Below, piece by piece: positions 38,798 through 50,555 of a stretch of 64,000 bases of DNA. The position numbers and the translations under genes were made by a program. The notes beneath the pieces are model-generated. The model did not search any database, was not told the DNA's origin, and worked only from the letters and a program-made list of their open reading frames with translations. Source of the stretch: Paramecium octaurelia (taxonomy: Eukaryota; Ciliophora; Oligohymenophorea; Peniculida; Parameciidae); assembly GCA_905182995.1 (NCBI GenBank), contig CAJJDP010000076.1:318356-382355 (forward strand), in the 5' to 3' direction. The stretch's first letter is position 1. Each line of letters begins with the position of its first letter.

Positions 38798-41515
38798 TTA
38801 TTATAATTCATTGTTTTTGTGAGTGCTTATAAATATGATGTGACAGTATCCAACTCATCATTCCTCAAATTAGTCTTCTTCTATTCTGTCATTTTCTTAG
38901 CTGCCTAACAACACTGCTTGTTCGGGAATTCCAAATCAAAAACACTATTCTGATTCTCAAACCTGTATGTCACATGCAACATTTTCAGATTGAGTCTCTC
39001 CACCATCTCATCCGTATACTTCAAACTGTGTGCAACTATGCATTTGGCTGCACTCTGACCTTGTGTCAAGTCCATCACGACCAAATTGTGAGAGTCCTCT
39101 AAAATGCAGCAATCAATGTTTTGATATTTGCATTAATGTTGACTGAATTTGCAGTAAGGTTCCTCTTACAAATTATAAACATTCCCTGACACGTATTTCA
39201 AAGTAGGACCATCCCCAAAAGGTTTGGGATTATCGAGTATTCTTTGTTCTTGCTCTTCAAACCCAATAAGAACTGACGCTGTGTATTTCAATATCAACAA
39301 AATCAGCATGTCTTTCCTGACTTTGTCTTATTGATTTGCAGGCTCCATAAAGTAAACACTCTCGTTGTGTTTGATGTCGATTTAACAAACTCCTTTTGGA
39401 GTCATCTCATACAACAATTATATATGCGTTTGTGGCCAGATCGATATGGATGTCTTGCTATAAAGATATACGCCTGTATTACTTCAAGATTTTATATTCC
39501 GTATAGAAGAATTCAATGACATAATGAACCTCCAAAGGATTTCTGATATATTCATTTATCCTATTTATGTGATTCAACACTATCTTTCTAAACCTCTCCT
39601 TGTTGCGTAGATCATAACTCTCAAGATCCGTTCTGCAAAAGTCAATCAACATCTGAATTGATAGGATGTAAGTGCCTAATCTATAAGGTGGCAATCCTGT
39701 TTCCAAGATACCCAACAACTTATCTTGCATAAAAGAAGAAGTTTCTTAGCAGTTTTTATACAATTCCATATTTTTATCTGGAGTGATCAACCCAACCTAT
39801 TCTAAGACTGAATGAGAGATATTCTTTGAGTGTCTAAGTGTTTTAATGAACAGTAACACCATAAATACAACAGTGTCATCATTGCTTTCTAAATGTTTCA
39901 TCAAAGCATAGAATGGTGTTTTAGTATTATTGGTATTTGCATTTGCATTTAGTTTATTTTATTCATTCCTTTCCATGAAACTCAATGCTGATACTTTACT
40001 TTTACTCTAGGATTTCACTATAGCAATATCACACATATCAGTAATGCTCAGTAGATCCTCATATCTCTTCGGATCACATATTAAAGATTTAAAGTGTTCA
40101 CAACTCACTTTTTAATATAATCATATAACTATACATTCTCGTTTCACTGATTGTGTTTCGTAGGATGAAACCCCTTTTAGCAATTCCTCTTTGTCATCCA
40201 CATTGACATCTTCGCTGATTTCACAATCTTTATAAATGAATTAAGAGTATGCCTGAATGAACGTTTTCTCCTTGATTACCCATGTCTCACTCATGCTAAC
40301 ATCCTTTTCGTATGAATTTAACTTGGAATTAGAATCTAACATTAATGTGTGAACTTGTACTTAATTATGTTATGAAATCAACAATCTCTGGATCCTTTCC
40401 CAATATGAATAGAGTCAATAAATCCAAAAATTAGCTGAAACTAAAACTCTTGTAAATTTGGATTAGAATGAAAAGACAAAACTTAATATCAATAACCTAT
40501 TATTATTATTAGTTGCTAGTTTATTGGGATGATGAAAATATGTTAGTAAATGTGAAGTTACCTAATGATTGTCCACGATTGTGCTAATACTTTTGAGTTT
40601 GTTGATGATTCATAGATTATCTCTGTGGCTATTGATTGAATTTAATGGATTGCTAACCACTCTTAATAACTCCCATTATTATCGTCGGAACAAAACCATA
40701 GACCATTATTGAATTCACAATGATTGGCAAAGCATCCACGTTGGTTTTTAGGAGATCTTCCAAGAAGTACAAGATGTCCAATTAATCATCCAACAACAAT
40801 TTGATTATCTTGTGTGACTCCTGTCTCCCCTCCTGAATGAGACCTCCAATGTAAAAGAGAGCATCTCTCATGTAACAACTAAATTGGACATAAAACAAAG
40901 TGAATGGAAATGATCTCACATATCTACGCAATTGGGGTAGGTTGATTTTGGTTATTCCTAAAACTATGTTTCTTACACTTGTTCTGATTAGATTCTCCTT
41001 GTGCTTATAGAAACAGATGGCCTTCATTAACATTGGAAATGTGCTAAATTTCTATGGAGATTGGAATTACATACCAAATTGTAGAACAATTGCAAACTCT
41101 GTTCGTCAATCCTGATTGAAACACATTTTAACAAATTTATGTAATAAGCTATGATTTCATCATCCCTAAAGTTGTAATCTGCTATGATTATGCCATTCAA
41201 TGCACTATGACTTAATATGTAATTTATGCTAACTGGTCTTTATATATTTTGCAATAGCATCGTAATTGCCTTAATTACTGCCACTACAACTTCCCTCTAT
41301 CCAGTGTGCACCAAATCTAAGTACAATGACATCGTCTTCTGATCACAAAAGTAACTAAATTGCGTTTAGATGGATGCTTACTCAAAGAAGGTGTCATTGT
41401 TCTTATCTCCCCACATAACACTTTAACAAATCTATCCAATTTGATCAACCACATCATAATTGTTTTGTGACATCTTGCCTTGCAATTGCTCATATGCCTC
41501 ACTAAAATAAACCAT
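38794..41515 (-). CDS. CLEC16A: CLEC16A/Ema homologue (FPL-domain protein)
   Basis: About 890 residues. The N-terminal FPL domain is recognisable. It reads 'MVYFSEAYEQLQGKMS', then 'DKNNDTFFEQASIQTQF', 'ILSHSALNGIIIADYNFRDD', 'EIIAYYINLLKCVSIRID' and 'AICFYKHKENLIRTSVRNIV', the counterpart of EAIKFFNHPESMVRIAVRTI in animals. CLEC16A (Ema, GOP-1) is a cytosolic membrane-associated protein in endosome/lysosome fusion and mitophagy. A 23-nt intron (GTATG...ATAG) falls between 'LFYNL' and 'KFSTFPMLMK'; further small introns exist because the total length is not a multiple of three. The C-terminal stretch ends 'SYLQALTKTMNYNK', overlapping the next gene's ATG. The start ATG at 41515 fits the FPL start. 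Confidence 0.85.
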
Positions 41516-41654
41516 TAAAAACAAGGTACACTAATGAATCCGGGTCAGATTATTAAGGTGGCTATTTCGACATTAAAAATAAATATATATATATATTAAT
41601 TTTATTCAACTTTAATTCTGATAATCCATTATTCCAAACTACTTAAATCAAAGT

Positions 41655-41960
41655 ATGTTTGGAGATTTCAATTCTATTACGAATATCATCAAAGCTATCT
41701 TCTCGCAGTAAAATGCTCACACTCCTTGTTTGTTAGAATGATTATAAACTTTATAAATAACTCACAACCAAGCAGCATTTAAGACAGCTCCACTATGGGA
41801 ATCGAGAGGAGTCTATACCAGCATACCGACTGAATTCTATTAATCAAATAAATTGTAAAATTAAGCAGAAAGAATAATTCTAGAACACGTTTCTAAAGAT
41901 AAAATAGTTTCCATTTATCACTGTACCACACCCTTTTGCTCCTTGGGTAAGTAAAACTCT
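41655..41960 (+). CDS. Possible small gene, splicing unresolved
   Basis: A short + frame starts 'MFGDFNSITNIIKAIFSQ'. Using a normal 29-nt intron (41708-41736) it ends at TGA 41831-41833 as a 49-residue peptide. Unspliced, the frame hits TGA but then resumes with protein-like sequence ('AFKTAPLWESRGVYTSIPTE', 'AERIILEHVSKDKIVSIYHC') reaching about 41950. Either a small gene or a decayed one; it sits between the CLEC16A and Kelch starts. No family recognised. Confidence 0.3.
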
Positions 41961-42013
41961 GTATTCATAATAATATATTCAACAAAAAATAATCAAATAA
42001 TTATTTTATTGAA

Positions 42014-43918
42014 ATGCAGTATTACTAAGAATAGGTGTTGTCCAATAATATAAGTCATTGGTACCAAAAACTTCTCCAAGATAAAATAGGAGGAGAAGAA
42101 ATAGTGCTTACTACAAAGTGCTAATTGTCCAAGATTTCTGTGACAATTCCAATTAGACATACTTAGATGGGATATATCCATTGCTTATTTGATCTAGACA
42201 GTTGGATGGAGCATTACAAACAAATGCAAAATAAAGTTGAGCCAACGTAATATAGTTATCATAACGTATAGAGGATTTTATTGCCCAGGGTGCAAAAAAT
42301 ATACGAATTTTAAGGATTATGGAGTGGATTAAACTTTTTATCACGTGTTGGAGGAGATGAGACTATTCAAAATGAGAAATCCAAATATTAAATTAAATGA
42401 ATCTTAACTAATCTATTAACCAAGCAAGAATATTTACTACGTGGAGACTAAAGTAGTTAACCCTCCTAATTCTAAAATAAAATTGGTACCTCAAAGATAC
42501 CCACTTCCAGGTTGTGTTCCAATCTTCGGTGTGTCTCGAAGATAACAACAAATTACCAATTAGCATTAAAATGAAAACCAAAAAAGAATTCTTGATGAAA
42601 TGAGCTAAACCATTGTGAAATTACAACAGCTCCTATTTAGCAAATTGTATAAGATCTTCAAAAAAAATTCAAATCTCACCTTTAAATCCTTACAAGACAA
42701 AGTTGCTGCAAAAAAGCATTTATGCAAACAGGAGTTAGCTAAGTCCTTGAAACTTGTTTAATTAGGAAGAAAGTCCTTAAGTGACGATTATGTTTTTGCT
42801 CTAAAAAAGATTTCATTGAACAACCAGCTGCATTCAATTGTATTAAGTTATCACCATCTATTAGTTGATTGTTTATCTAGTCTAATACGGTATTTGGTAC
42901 GAGTACGATCTCACCTTTAATGGCCAACCTTATGTTTAATTGGAGCAAGCCTTATACATTAAAGGTGAAAGTGATGCCTAAAGGAACACGATTTATATCA
43001 TTGGAGGTTAGAAATAAGATAGATTCGCCCAATCAAACCAGTGTCTATAACTTACCTTTCCAAGAAACCCATTCTAATCGGTTGAAGAATAAGCGAAAAT
43101 AGTAGCATTGCCTGATTATCCATTGGAGGGATATAATTTCATGGGGACATCTTACAAAGGGTAATAACATTCTCATTACACTTAGAAATCTCTTTGTATT
43201 TTATGGATAGAGACAGACCAAAAACAGTGACAACCAAATCAAATTTCAACTATTAAATTCTTAATATGTATTAAGAAGGAATGGATACAATTAAAAATGG
43301 GAGTAAATGAGGAACAACTTAGTTGACAGATTTGATGGTAGTTTCTTTATTATTTCTCATGAATAATTCGATAAATTGATTGTATTCTTTGGTGGCATAA
43401 CCAAAGATCCAGATGGTGTACCTAATTATAAAAGTTAATAATAACATTCAGGGTAAATCTTTATATGCAAGGATGAAAAGTTTTTGGGTAGTCCAAAATA
43501 AGATTTTCTAATCAATTTTGCTGGATAAGATGAATATCATAAATCTGTTTTAGCTTCTCCAGTTTTCAGTTGTCCATATTACGGAAATAATTAATTGATT
43601 CTATCAGGGGAATGTTTGAAATATAAAAATGCTGAAATAAGAGAGATCTATACATTTGATTGGGGTAATGCAGAAATGAAATTGAATGAATTATTCTCAT
43701 TGGAGCCTCCTGAATTCATCTTCACTCCTTATAGAAGAAGAATATCTGGTTATGATATATTTTCCCCTGTCTAGGACCCTCAAGGTGCAATTTCGTATGG
43801 ATTCTTTTATCTGATCCACTAATATGAAGTTGATTAAAATTAGAATGAAAAAGGCCAAAAAGTTATGACTTAATTGCTGAAAATTAATTTGACCAATGGA
43901 TTATGTAATCATGTATGA
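42014..43918 (+). CDS. Kelch-like protein with N-terminal CPGC module, copy 1
   Basis: 609 residues with three 25-nt introns (one before 'GFYCPGC', one before 'LIVYLVQYGIWYEYD', one at 43161-43185). The paralogue at 50.5 kb shares the whole architecture. N-terminal part: 'KISVTIPIRH', 'LFDLDSWMEHYKQ', then 'GFYCPGCKKYTNFKDYGVD' with a C-P-G-C motif. Middle: coiled, Lys-rich. C-terminal half: Kelch-like blades with 'YIIGGQKQDRF', 'LFVFYGQ', 'DRFDGSFFIISHEQFDKLIV', 'FFGGITKDPDGV'. The last frame runs to TGA at 43916-43918; the paralogue continues ~30 residues further and similarity resumes in the same frame after this TGA. No BTB domain seen. Function unknown; Kelch proteins often scaffold actin or ubiquitin complexes. 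Confidence 0.8.
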
Positions 43919-44116
43919 TAATTCTAGTTTTCACCATCCCATATTAAGAGTCCTCGGCCTCAAGAGAGGTAGCTAGAAATAATTTATAACTATTAGCCGA
44001 TGTCCATAATCAATATCTGTGACATATCACGTTTTATTTTAAATGGTGGATTAATATCATATCTGTTATAATTAAATATCGCAGTTATAAATTGACAGCC
44101 ATCTCTTCTCATCAAA

Positions 44117-44188
44117 GATCCTATCGTATAGTGGTTAATACATGAGGTTTTGACCCTCAAAACCTTGGTTCAATTCCAAGTAGGATCA
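44117..44188 (+). tRNA. trnQ-UUG: tRNA-Gln (anticodon UUG)
   Basis: A 72-nt cloverleaf folds by eye. Acceptor stem GATCCTA/TAGGATC pairs in all seven positions with discriminator A. D arm GTAT/ATAC encloses the A/G-rich loop. Anticodon arm TGAGG/CCTCA surrounds the loop TTTTGAC, placing TTG at positions 34-36, which reads CAA. T arm CTTGG/CCAAG encloses TTCAATT. No intron. A T-run (ttttttt) immediately downstream at 44189 serves as a pol III terminator. In a ciliate, further tRNA-Gln species read TAA and TAG; this one is the ordinary CAA reader. Confidence 0.93.
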
Positions 44189-44664
44189 TTTTTTTATTTT
44201 TATAAATTGACATTATTATCTTTATAAAAGTTTATTGGCCTGATTTTATTTTAAAATTATACAATAGATTTTAGAATATATAATCAACTCAAAAGACGAT
44301 AAATAATATTGTATTACATTTTCATAATTGATTTAGAATATCAAAGAGTTTATTAAGTTAAAATAAAGAAATTAAATTCTTACATATAATTTAAGTGTGG
44401 AAAAGCTCTTGTCTATTTTAGAGTTAAAGGTTGATCATTTTCAAGCGTTTCATAATTTGTATTAATTAGTTGTACTAATTCTTTAAGCATGAAAATATGT
44501 ATAATTGCATTTCAACCTATGTGGTTTATTGGGATGTCACTAAATGAATTTGCAATAATCTTGGTTTATTTTGTAATTCAAAAAGTTGAAGAATATATAT
44601 TTACATATATAGTAAATAAAGAAATTGTTTTATCTTAATGCATGAAAATTTAATGACTTATTAA
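44189..44664. other. Intergenic, pol III terminator then nothing recognised
   Basis: The first dozen bases are the T-rich terminator of the tRNA. The remaining ~460 bp to the ammonium-transporter stop is AT-rich with no frame of protein-like composition. Confidence 0.5.
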
Positions 44665-46101
44665 TCATTGGAAGATTCCCTTTTTTGGAGTACTACTTAA
44701 AAGAGTTGGTTCTGGTTATTCATCAATGAATTAAATAGCTTCTCCTTCAGCTAAAATATGATATTGATATATAATTACCATAGCTGGTATCAATTCCTTT
44801 GGATTCTTAGAAGGGATTAATCTTAAAGACTCCGGTTCCCTTTAATGGGATAACGAATAAAGCAATCAACAATCCCCATCCTAAGAATGCCAAGACACCT
44901 ACAAGTTATAATCCAAATTATTTGAATCCATGTCCAGTTACGAATCCATTGCTGAGGGTCAAAACACCAACCAAAAGAGTACCCAATAATCCTGGTCCCT
45001 ATTGATTGATACATTATATATATTACTAGATGAGTAGCTAAAGTATAAGCAGGATCATCAACATGAGATCTTTTGATGACAAGAATGAGTACAATATACA
45101 CTAATCCAGCAAGGGTTCCAGTTAATGCAGATTCCCAAATTCTAACGTCATTGGCAATTGCTGAGATGGCAACAATACCAGCAACACTTCCTCTTGCAAT
45201 AGCAATCAAACTTGTTTTTTGGGTTTTCAAATATTAAGCGACGAAACTTGTCAAGGCTGAGAAGGTAGCTGCTATTAAAGTGTTAACTGCTATTAATCCT
45301 TGTTCATATTTATCTGTTTTGCCCTCTTGATTTGCACCGTTAATGAAAATGAGTGTGGCAACACTTAAGATTATTGATCCATAACCAATGTTGATTGGGG
45401 AATGATGTGGGAAGATGCCTGGATGAACATTTCCTGCTTAATCTCTTCTTTCCTTCAAGAAGATAGAAACAACCAATGCTGTCACTCCACCGAAGAAGTG
45501 GATGTAGCTGGATCCAGCAAAATCAATGAATCCAAACTTACTTAACCAACCTGTTGGTTGAACCCAATGCAATGCAGTTGGATATAAGAAGCCTGAAATA
45601 ACAGCTAGACAAACACTGACTGAGAAAAATCTGGATCTTTCCAATGTTCCCAATCCAAACAAAGATGATACTATTATTGCTCCAACACTCTAGAAAACTA
45701 GTTAAAAATTAGAGATTATTAGCTTACTTAAATTTGTATAATCATCTCTTGATGCATCCACTCCATATCCAGCTCCAGCGAATCTGCTCAAACCAATGAA
45801 CTTGTTTCCCTTATCATCTCCAAATGCAAATCCATATCCTGACTAATCAAATTTTATCATTATATTTTCTTACAAGCCAGAAGAACAGTATGGTGATCAC
45901 TGCTCCCAATAAGACTGTGATAACTGCAGATTGCACAGATTTGTATCTCACTGCACCTGAACTGATGAAGGCGAATCCCAATATTGTTAATAAAGCACTA
46001 AAGGATGTAATCAACACCCATGTGGAATCAATGTTAGATGGGACTGGAGTGCTAGAACTGGCTGCATTAAGAACATCGCCAACTCCTGTAAGATGATTCA
46101 T
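44665..46101 (-). CDS. Ammonium transporter (Amt/Mep/Rh family)
   Basis: 439 residues, four introns of 28-31 nt, reading frame closes exactly. About eleven hydrophobic segments are visible. Family landmarks: 'FIDFAGSSYIHFFGG', holding the conserved Asp and first pore His, 'FPHHSPINIGYGSIILSVAT', and 'YTLATHLGPGLLGTLLVGVL', holding the second pore His (last segment created by splicing a 28-nt intron after 'ATHL'). Amt proteins conduct NH4+/NH3 across the plasma membrane; twin-His are needed for conduction and both are present. The C-terminal tail after the last segment is cytosolic and Ser/Pro-rich. It is divergent from the dienoyl-CoA isomerase gene across 106 bp. GC content is higher than in surrounding noncoding DNA. 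Confidence 0.94.
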
Positions 46102-46207
46102 TTTAATTTATTTATTTTGGGATATATATTTTCAAAATTCATTTATATCATCAAAAATAAATACAAATAAAATTAAACCAATTATTCTCAATATTAATTT
46201 TCATAAT

Positions 46208-47091
46208 ATGTAAACTCTTATTGGAACCAAAAAAGGATAAATTTATCATCTTGAAATCAACAGACCCAAACAACTGTATATCCTATTGCTATTTCTAGGA
46301 ATACCATGTCAAAACAGCTATTTCAAGATTTGAAAGCCTCAGTCGATATTATTAATCAGACTGACGATGTTAGAGTTGTGGTTTTCACAGGAAGAGGAAA
46401 GCATTTCTGCGCTGGTCTTGACCTAAAAGAGGCTCCATCAATGTTCTAAGTACCTTTTAAAGTGATATTGTTTCTGAGACTCCTGAAGAATTAGATTAAG
46501 CAAGGAAGTCAATCAGAATATATGATTTAATCAAGGATTGGCAATTAGCCATGACATCATTATCCAGAATCAGAGTCCCCGTCATCGTTGGCATTCAAGG
46601 ATGCTGTTTTGGAGGGGCTATTGATCTCATTACTTCTGCTGACATCAAATATTGTTCTGAAGATGCTAAATTCTCAATCAAAGAAATTGATATCGGAATG
46701 TAAACTCCAATCCATTTCACTTTTTAGGGCTGCAGATATAGGAACTCTTTAAAGACTGGGTTAATAAAATGCCAATACCTCACTCTTTAGGGAATAGGCC
46801 TATACAGGAAGAATTTTTGATGCCTAAGAAGCCTTACACCTGGGTTTAGTTAGCAAAGTAGTTAAGAATGACCAACTAAATGACGAAATCTTTAAGCTTG
46901 CTGAGATCATTGCTTCTAAGTCTCCAATTGGAATTTATACAATTAAGAGCATCTTGACAAGGGAATCAAATTTAGATTCATAATTAGAGGTTATGGCAAG
47001 AACCAATATGTCATTGGGCTTTACAAATGATATGCCTACTGGAATTACTGCTCTAATTACAAAAGGGAAGGCAGAGTTTCCAAAATTATGA
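46208..47091 (+). CDS. ECH1: Delta3,5-delta2,4-dienoyl-CoA isomerase-like enoyl-CoA hydratase family enzyme
   Basis: 270 residues, three introns: 46276-46298 (23 nt), 46443-46462 (20 nt, GTT donor, AAG acceptor) and 46700-46727 (28 nt); with them the frame closes exactly. Crotonase-fold motifs: 'VVVFTGRGKHFCAGLDLKEA' (first oxyanion strand), 'VIVGIQGCCFGGAIDLITSA' (second oxyanion Gly-Gly plus Asp), 'FSIKEIDIGMAADIGTLQRL'. The Asp (AIDLI), Glu (KEID) and Asp (AADIGT) match the three catalytic acids of mammalian ECH1, which isomerises odd-position double bonds during unsaturated fatty-acid beta-oxidation. No obvious PTS1 at the C-terminus ('KAEFPKL' is a non-canonical end) and no clear mitochondrial presequence, so location is open. 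Confidence 0.9.
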
Positions 47092-47326
47092 AATTATAAA
47101 TATTAAATTTCAACAAAAATAATTAATTTAACAATTTAATAAAATAATATTATATTAAACCACCATATACAAATTTGTAAATAAATACTTCTATAATTGT
47201 TAAGATGTTTTTTAATTTGAGAGGTTGAATAAATTTTATTATTCTCAAAGATACTATTAATTATTCTGAGACAATAAGATACATTTTCTAAAGATATTGG
47301 TAAATAGAATTATGAAAGGAAAAAGT

Positions 47327-47870
47327 TCATTATCTTTAAATATAATTTGCAATTAAAGGAAATATTTTTGTATAATCTTAGGGGCTATCTCTTAAATAAG
47401 ACCATAATTCAATATTTTTGGTTTCTTAATACAATACCACTTAAATATTTTTAGATTAATGATGTATTTGACTTTTGATAATGTTGCCTTTGAATTCTCT
47501 AAATATTTCCATAGCCAAGTTCCTAGCTTCAATTATAAATTTCGGCTCACTAGTGCAATATGAAATCCGAATCATAGATGCTTAAATTTTTATTTTTTTT
47601 AATAGTGTGATTGAGATGCTGGATAATTAGTGGAATCTAATTATTATCTTTCATATTCATGTTATTGTGTTGTTAAAAGAAAATCAAAAATTTTGAGAAT
47701 ATAATTGTTCATTGCCTTTCATTTGTTAGAATCATTTTCTATTTTACATAGTTCCCACATTTCTGATATCTCTATCATCATTTCCTCTTTGGAGATGTCG
47801 ATTTTATGTTTTTGATATTCAAGACATTTAGCCTTAAAAATACTTAGTATTCATCAATTTAATAAAAATA
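47327..47870 (-). pseudogene. Degenerate or small hypothetical locus
   Basis: Minus-strand frames here look protein-like but do not connect. One reads 'KHKIDISKEEMMIEISEMWE' (about 47740-47830). Another, 47327-47575, is open from an ATG for 82 residues and reads 'MIRISYCTSEPKFIIEARNL' then 'AMEIFREFKGNIIKSQIHH'. Between them a region lacks any GT donor for about 200 nt, so splicing cannot join the pieces. Either the last 82-residue frame is a small gene or the locus is a decayed gene with indels. Family not recognised. Confidence 0.35.
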
Positions 47871-47896
47871 ATTAATATATTCAAAAATCGACAATT

Positions 47897-50459
47897 TCAT
47901 CTCTATCCTAAACACCCAAATGCTAATTGTATTTTTCCAAAAAACCCCAATTCCTCTTTTGTGGCATTATTTTACTTAATACTTCTTCTTTAAGCAAATT
48001 AATTATCCTAAGAATAGAGATAAGCTTGAAGCTCTCTAGATCTTATTTCTAATTGCTTGGTAGAGTCTTTATAATCTTAATATCTATTTCTGTCTTCCTT
48101 AGAGATCTCCTTCATATTAAAATTTTTATAATCAACCATATTCTGTGAATATTTCTTCTTTTACATAATTAACTATTATTGTGCTCTACTTTATTCAGAA
48201 CTAACCTTGGTGTTGGTTGATAGTTTCGACTACTTAGATAATTTAGATTTCTTTGATGTCTTTGAGGTTTGTGATTTAGTATCTTAAAGGACATTATTTT
48301 GGTACAAAAATTGAGATTATAATTCAATTTCTTAAGGAATTCTTGGATTGTTGGTATCTTTAGGTTAAACGGTATTAGCAGAGTAAGAACGAACAGCCTA
48401 TGTTATTTATTAGAGTTGATAATTTCTTTAATCATCTCCGTCACTTTTGCATTCACTCTCATCCGATTCTATTACAGATAATTTAGATAATCTAGTTTCT
48501 TTCAATATTTTATCCTTTTTATTAAATCCTTATTACTCTTCTGGTTGCGAGATTTCTAGTTGATTCTAATCATGTTTAGAGTTTGAAAGACTGCCAAAAC
48601 TGAATTTTTCTTTGACTTCATCATCAGCAATGGATTCCCTTACTTAGGTAGGGTTAAAATATGGAGATTCCTCAACTTATTATTATTGAGTCTTTTAAGC
48701 TGACTCATTCATGCTTTCTTTAGGCGACAAGAATTAAACATGTCTCTATTTGAGAGTGCTCCCTTAATTAGAATATAATTATTGACTAAAGTTTTTATTA
48801 TCTTCTACTAGAATGGAGGAGAGAGACTTATTTTACTGTTGATTCGATTAGATATTTTGGAATGAATTTAAGGATAGTTTGATATCATCAGATTTGGTTT
48901 CAGCTGATTTTAATTATTATCTAAGGAGTCTTTCAATTTCCTCCTAATTTAGAATGCTTGCGTCATTTGTAAATAGGTGTTTATTTTCTTATGCGTGAAA
49001 ACTATTATTATTTTAGCTCAATCCTTTCATAGATAGATCTTTGGCAAAAGACTATCTAATATTAGAAGCTCTGCTCTAAATATCTGAGCAATCTGAGGAA
49101 GATCTTGCTGAATCTTGCAAATTCTCAGAGATTTTTGAGATATGGGATTGATTGTTGGCTTGGTGAAACGAACTATTGGCTGTTCTTTTATTTTCTTAAT
49201 AATTTTATTAAACTTTTTAGACTTCTTATTTTTATGATGATTGCTATTAAGAATTATTCAGGAAATCTGGTTTTTTAACTGAATTTCTAATTGTATTGTT
49301 TTATTTAAGTTTGGATTCATTTAACTATTTTGATTATTCAAATGTTTGATTGATGGAGGAGTCATTCATTCTTTATGATTTCGGTATATATACATACTCA
49401 CCAATGTCCATTCCAAATTCTTCAGCATTGGATTTCAACCATTGATGTGCGAATATTTGATCCATACTCATTCTCTTTTTTGGATCATGTTGCAATATGG
49501 AAGTAATTAAATTTTTAGCTAAAGAACTTACAGACTATGAGAACTTGATAGTTAGATTTGAGATGTTTTCTTTGGCAAAATGAGCTTTGGTAAAAGGCGC
49601 ATTCCCATGGAGGAGTTCATATAGCAATATTCCTAATGCCCATATATCTACTCTATAATCATGTGGTTTATTGTGTAACATCTCAGGTGCCATGTAATCG
49701 AATGTTCCACAAAAGGTGCTTCTCATCTCAACACTCTCAGCACTCCATCCAAAATCACACAGTTTTACATTGCCTTACTCATCCAATAAGATATTCTCTG
49801 GTTTTAAATCTCTATGAATCACATTTTTCTTGTGTAAGTAATCCACTGCGAGACAAGTTTAGAAAAAGTATACAAAGGCTTCAGGTTCAGGCATAACTTT
49901 AAGTTTCCTCAAATATTTATAGAGTGAACCATTGGAAGCATATTCTAAGGCAAAGTATATATTTTCTCTGTCTTCAAATGCATGAAATAATTAGATTATG
50001 TTTGGATGGTTTAGACTCCTTTATAATTTGATTTCATTTTTTAGTTGTTGAAGATTGCAATTCCTAAGCATTTTTTTCTTATTTAAAATTTTAATAGCCA
50101 TTTCCTATTGCAATTCAATATCGATAGCTAATCTCACTTCTCCAAATGCTCCTCTGCCCAACATTCCTTTGTCTCCATTAATGAATTCGTAATCATCGAG
50201 AGTTCTCTTCTTTTATTGAATTTATAAGAGAGTTTCATTAACAGATGAATTAATCTGGGTCGTATTATCAAGATCCAAATGATCTGAATTACATACATGA
50301 TCTCTTAAAATATTTTTATTGTTACTCATCTTCCTTCAAACATGCTTGACAACAATATGTACCGCAATTGCATTTCGAACATTTGACAGGGGCCATCTGC
50401 TTTTGAAAGATTGTTGTTTTGTTGCACTTGCTATTATCACATAAACTGTTTTTCTTCAT
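47897..50459 (-). CDS. Aurora-like Ser/Thr kinase with N-terminal AN1-type zinc finger
   Basis: 846 residues with one 22-nt intron (AAG acceptor) joining the first 45 residues to the kinase. Residues 1-48 hold an AN1-like zinc finger: 'LCDNSKCNK', '[19 protein letters not shown]', 'DEDHVCN'. The kinase domain follows: '[12 protein letters not shown]', 'MAIKIL', 'HRDLKPEN', '[12 protein letters not shown]' (DFGWS is an Aurora hallmark), '[15 protein letters not shown]' and '[20 protein letters not shown]'. The C-terminal ~480 residues are Ser/Gln/Asn-rich, low complexity, ending '...[12 protein letters not shown]'. Aurora kinases act at centrosomes and chromosomes in division. Without the spliced first exon a shorter start at 50329 ('[10 protein letters not shown]') is possible. 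It faces the Kelch copy 2 gene across 96 bp. Confidence 0.85.
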
Positions 50460-50555
50460 TTATAATTTATTTATTTAATTCTCAGTCCTTATTATTATAA
50501 AAATGAATTTTAGAGATATTTTAATTGGAGATATAATAAACAATATTATTTATTA

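Noticed and set aside
46441-46470. Apparent one-base frameshift in the dienoyl-CoA isomerase
   Set aside because: A 20-nt intron fits and makes the total coding length divisible by three.
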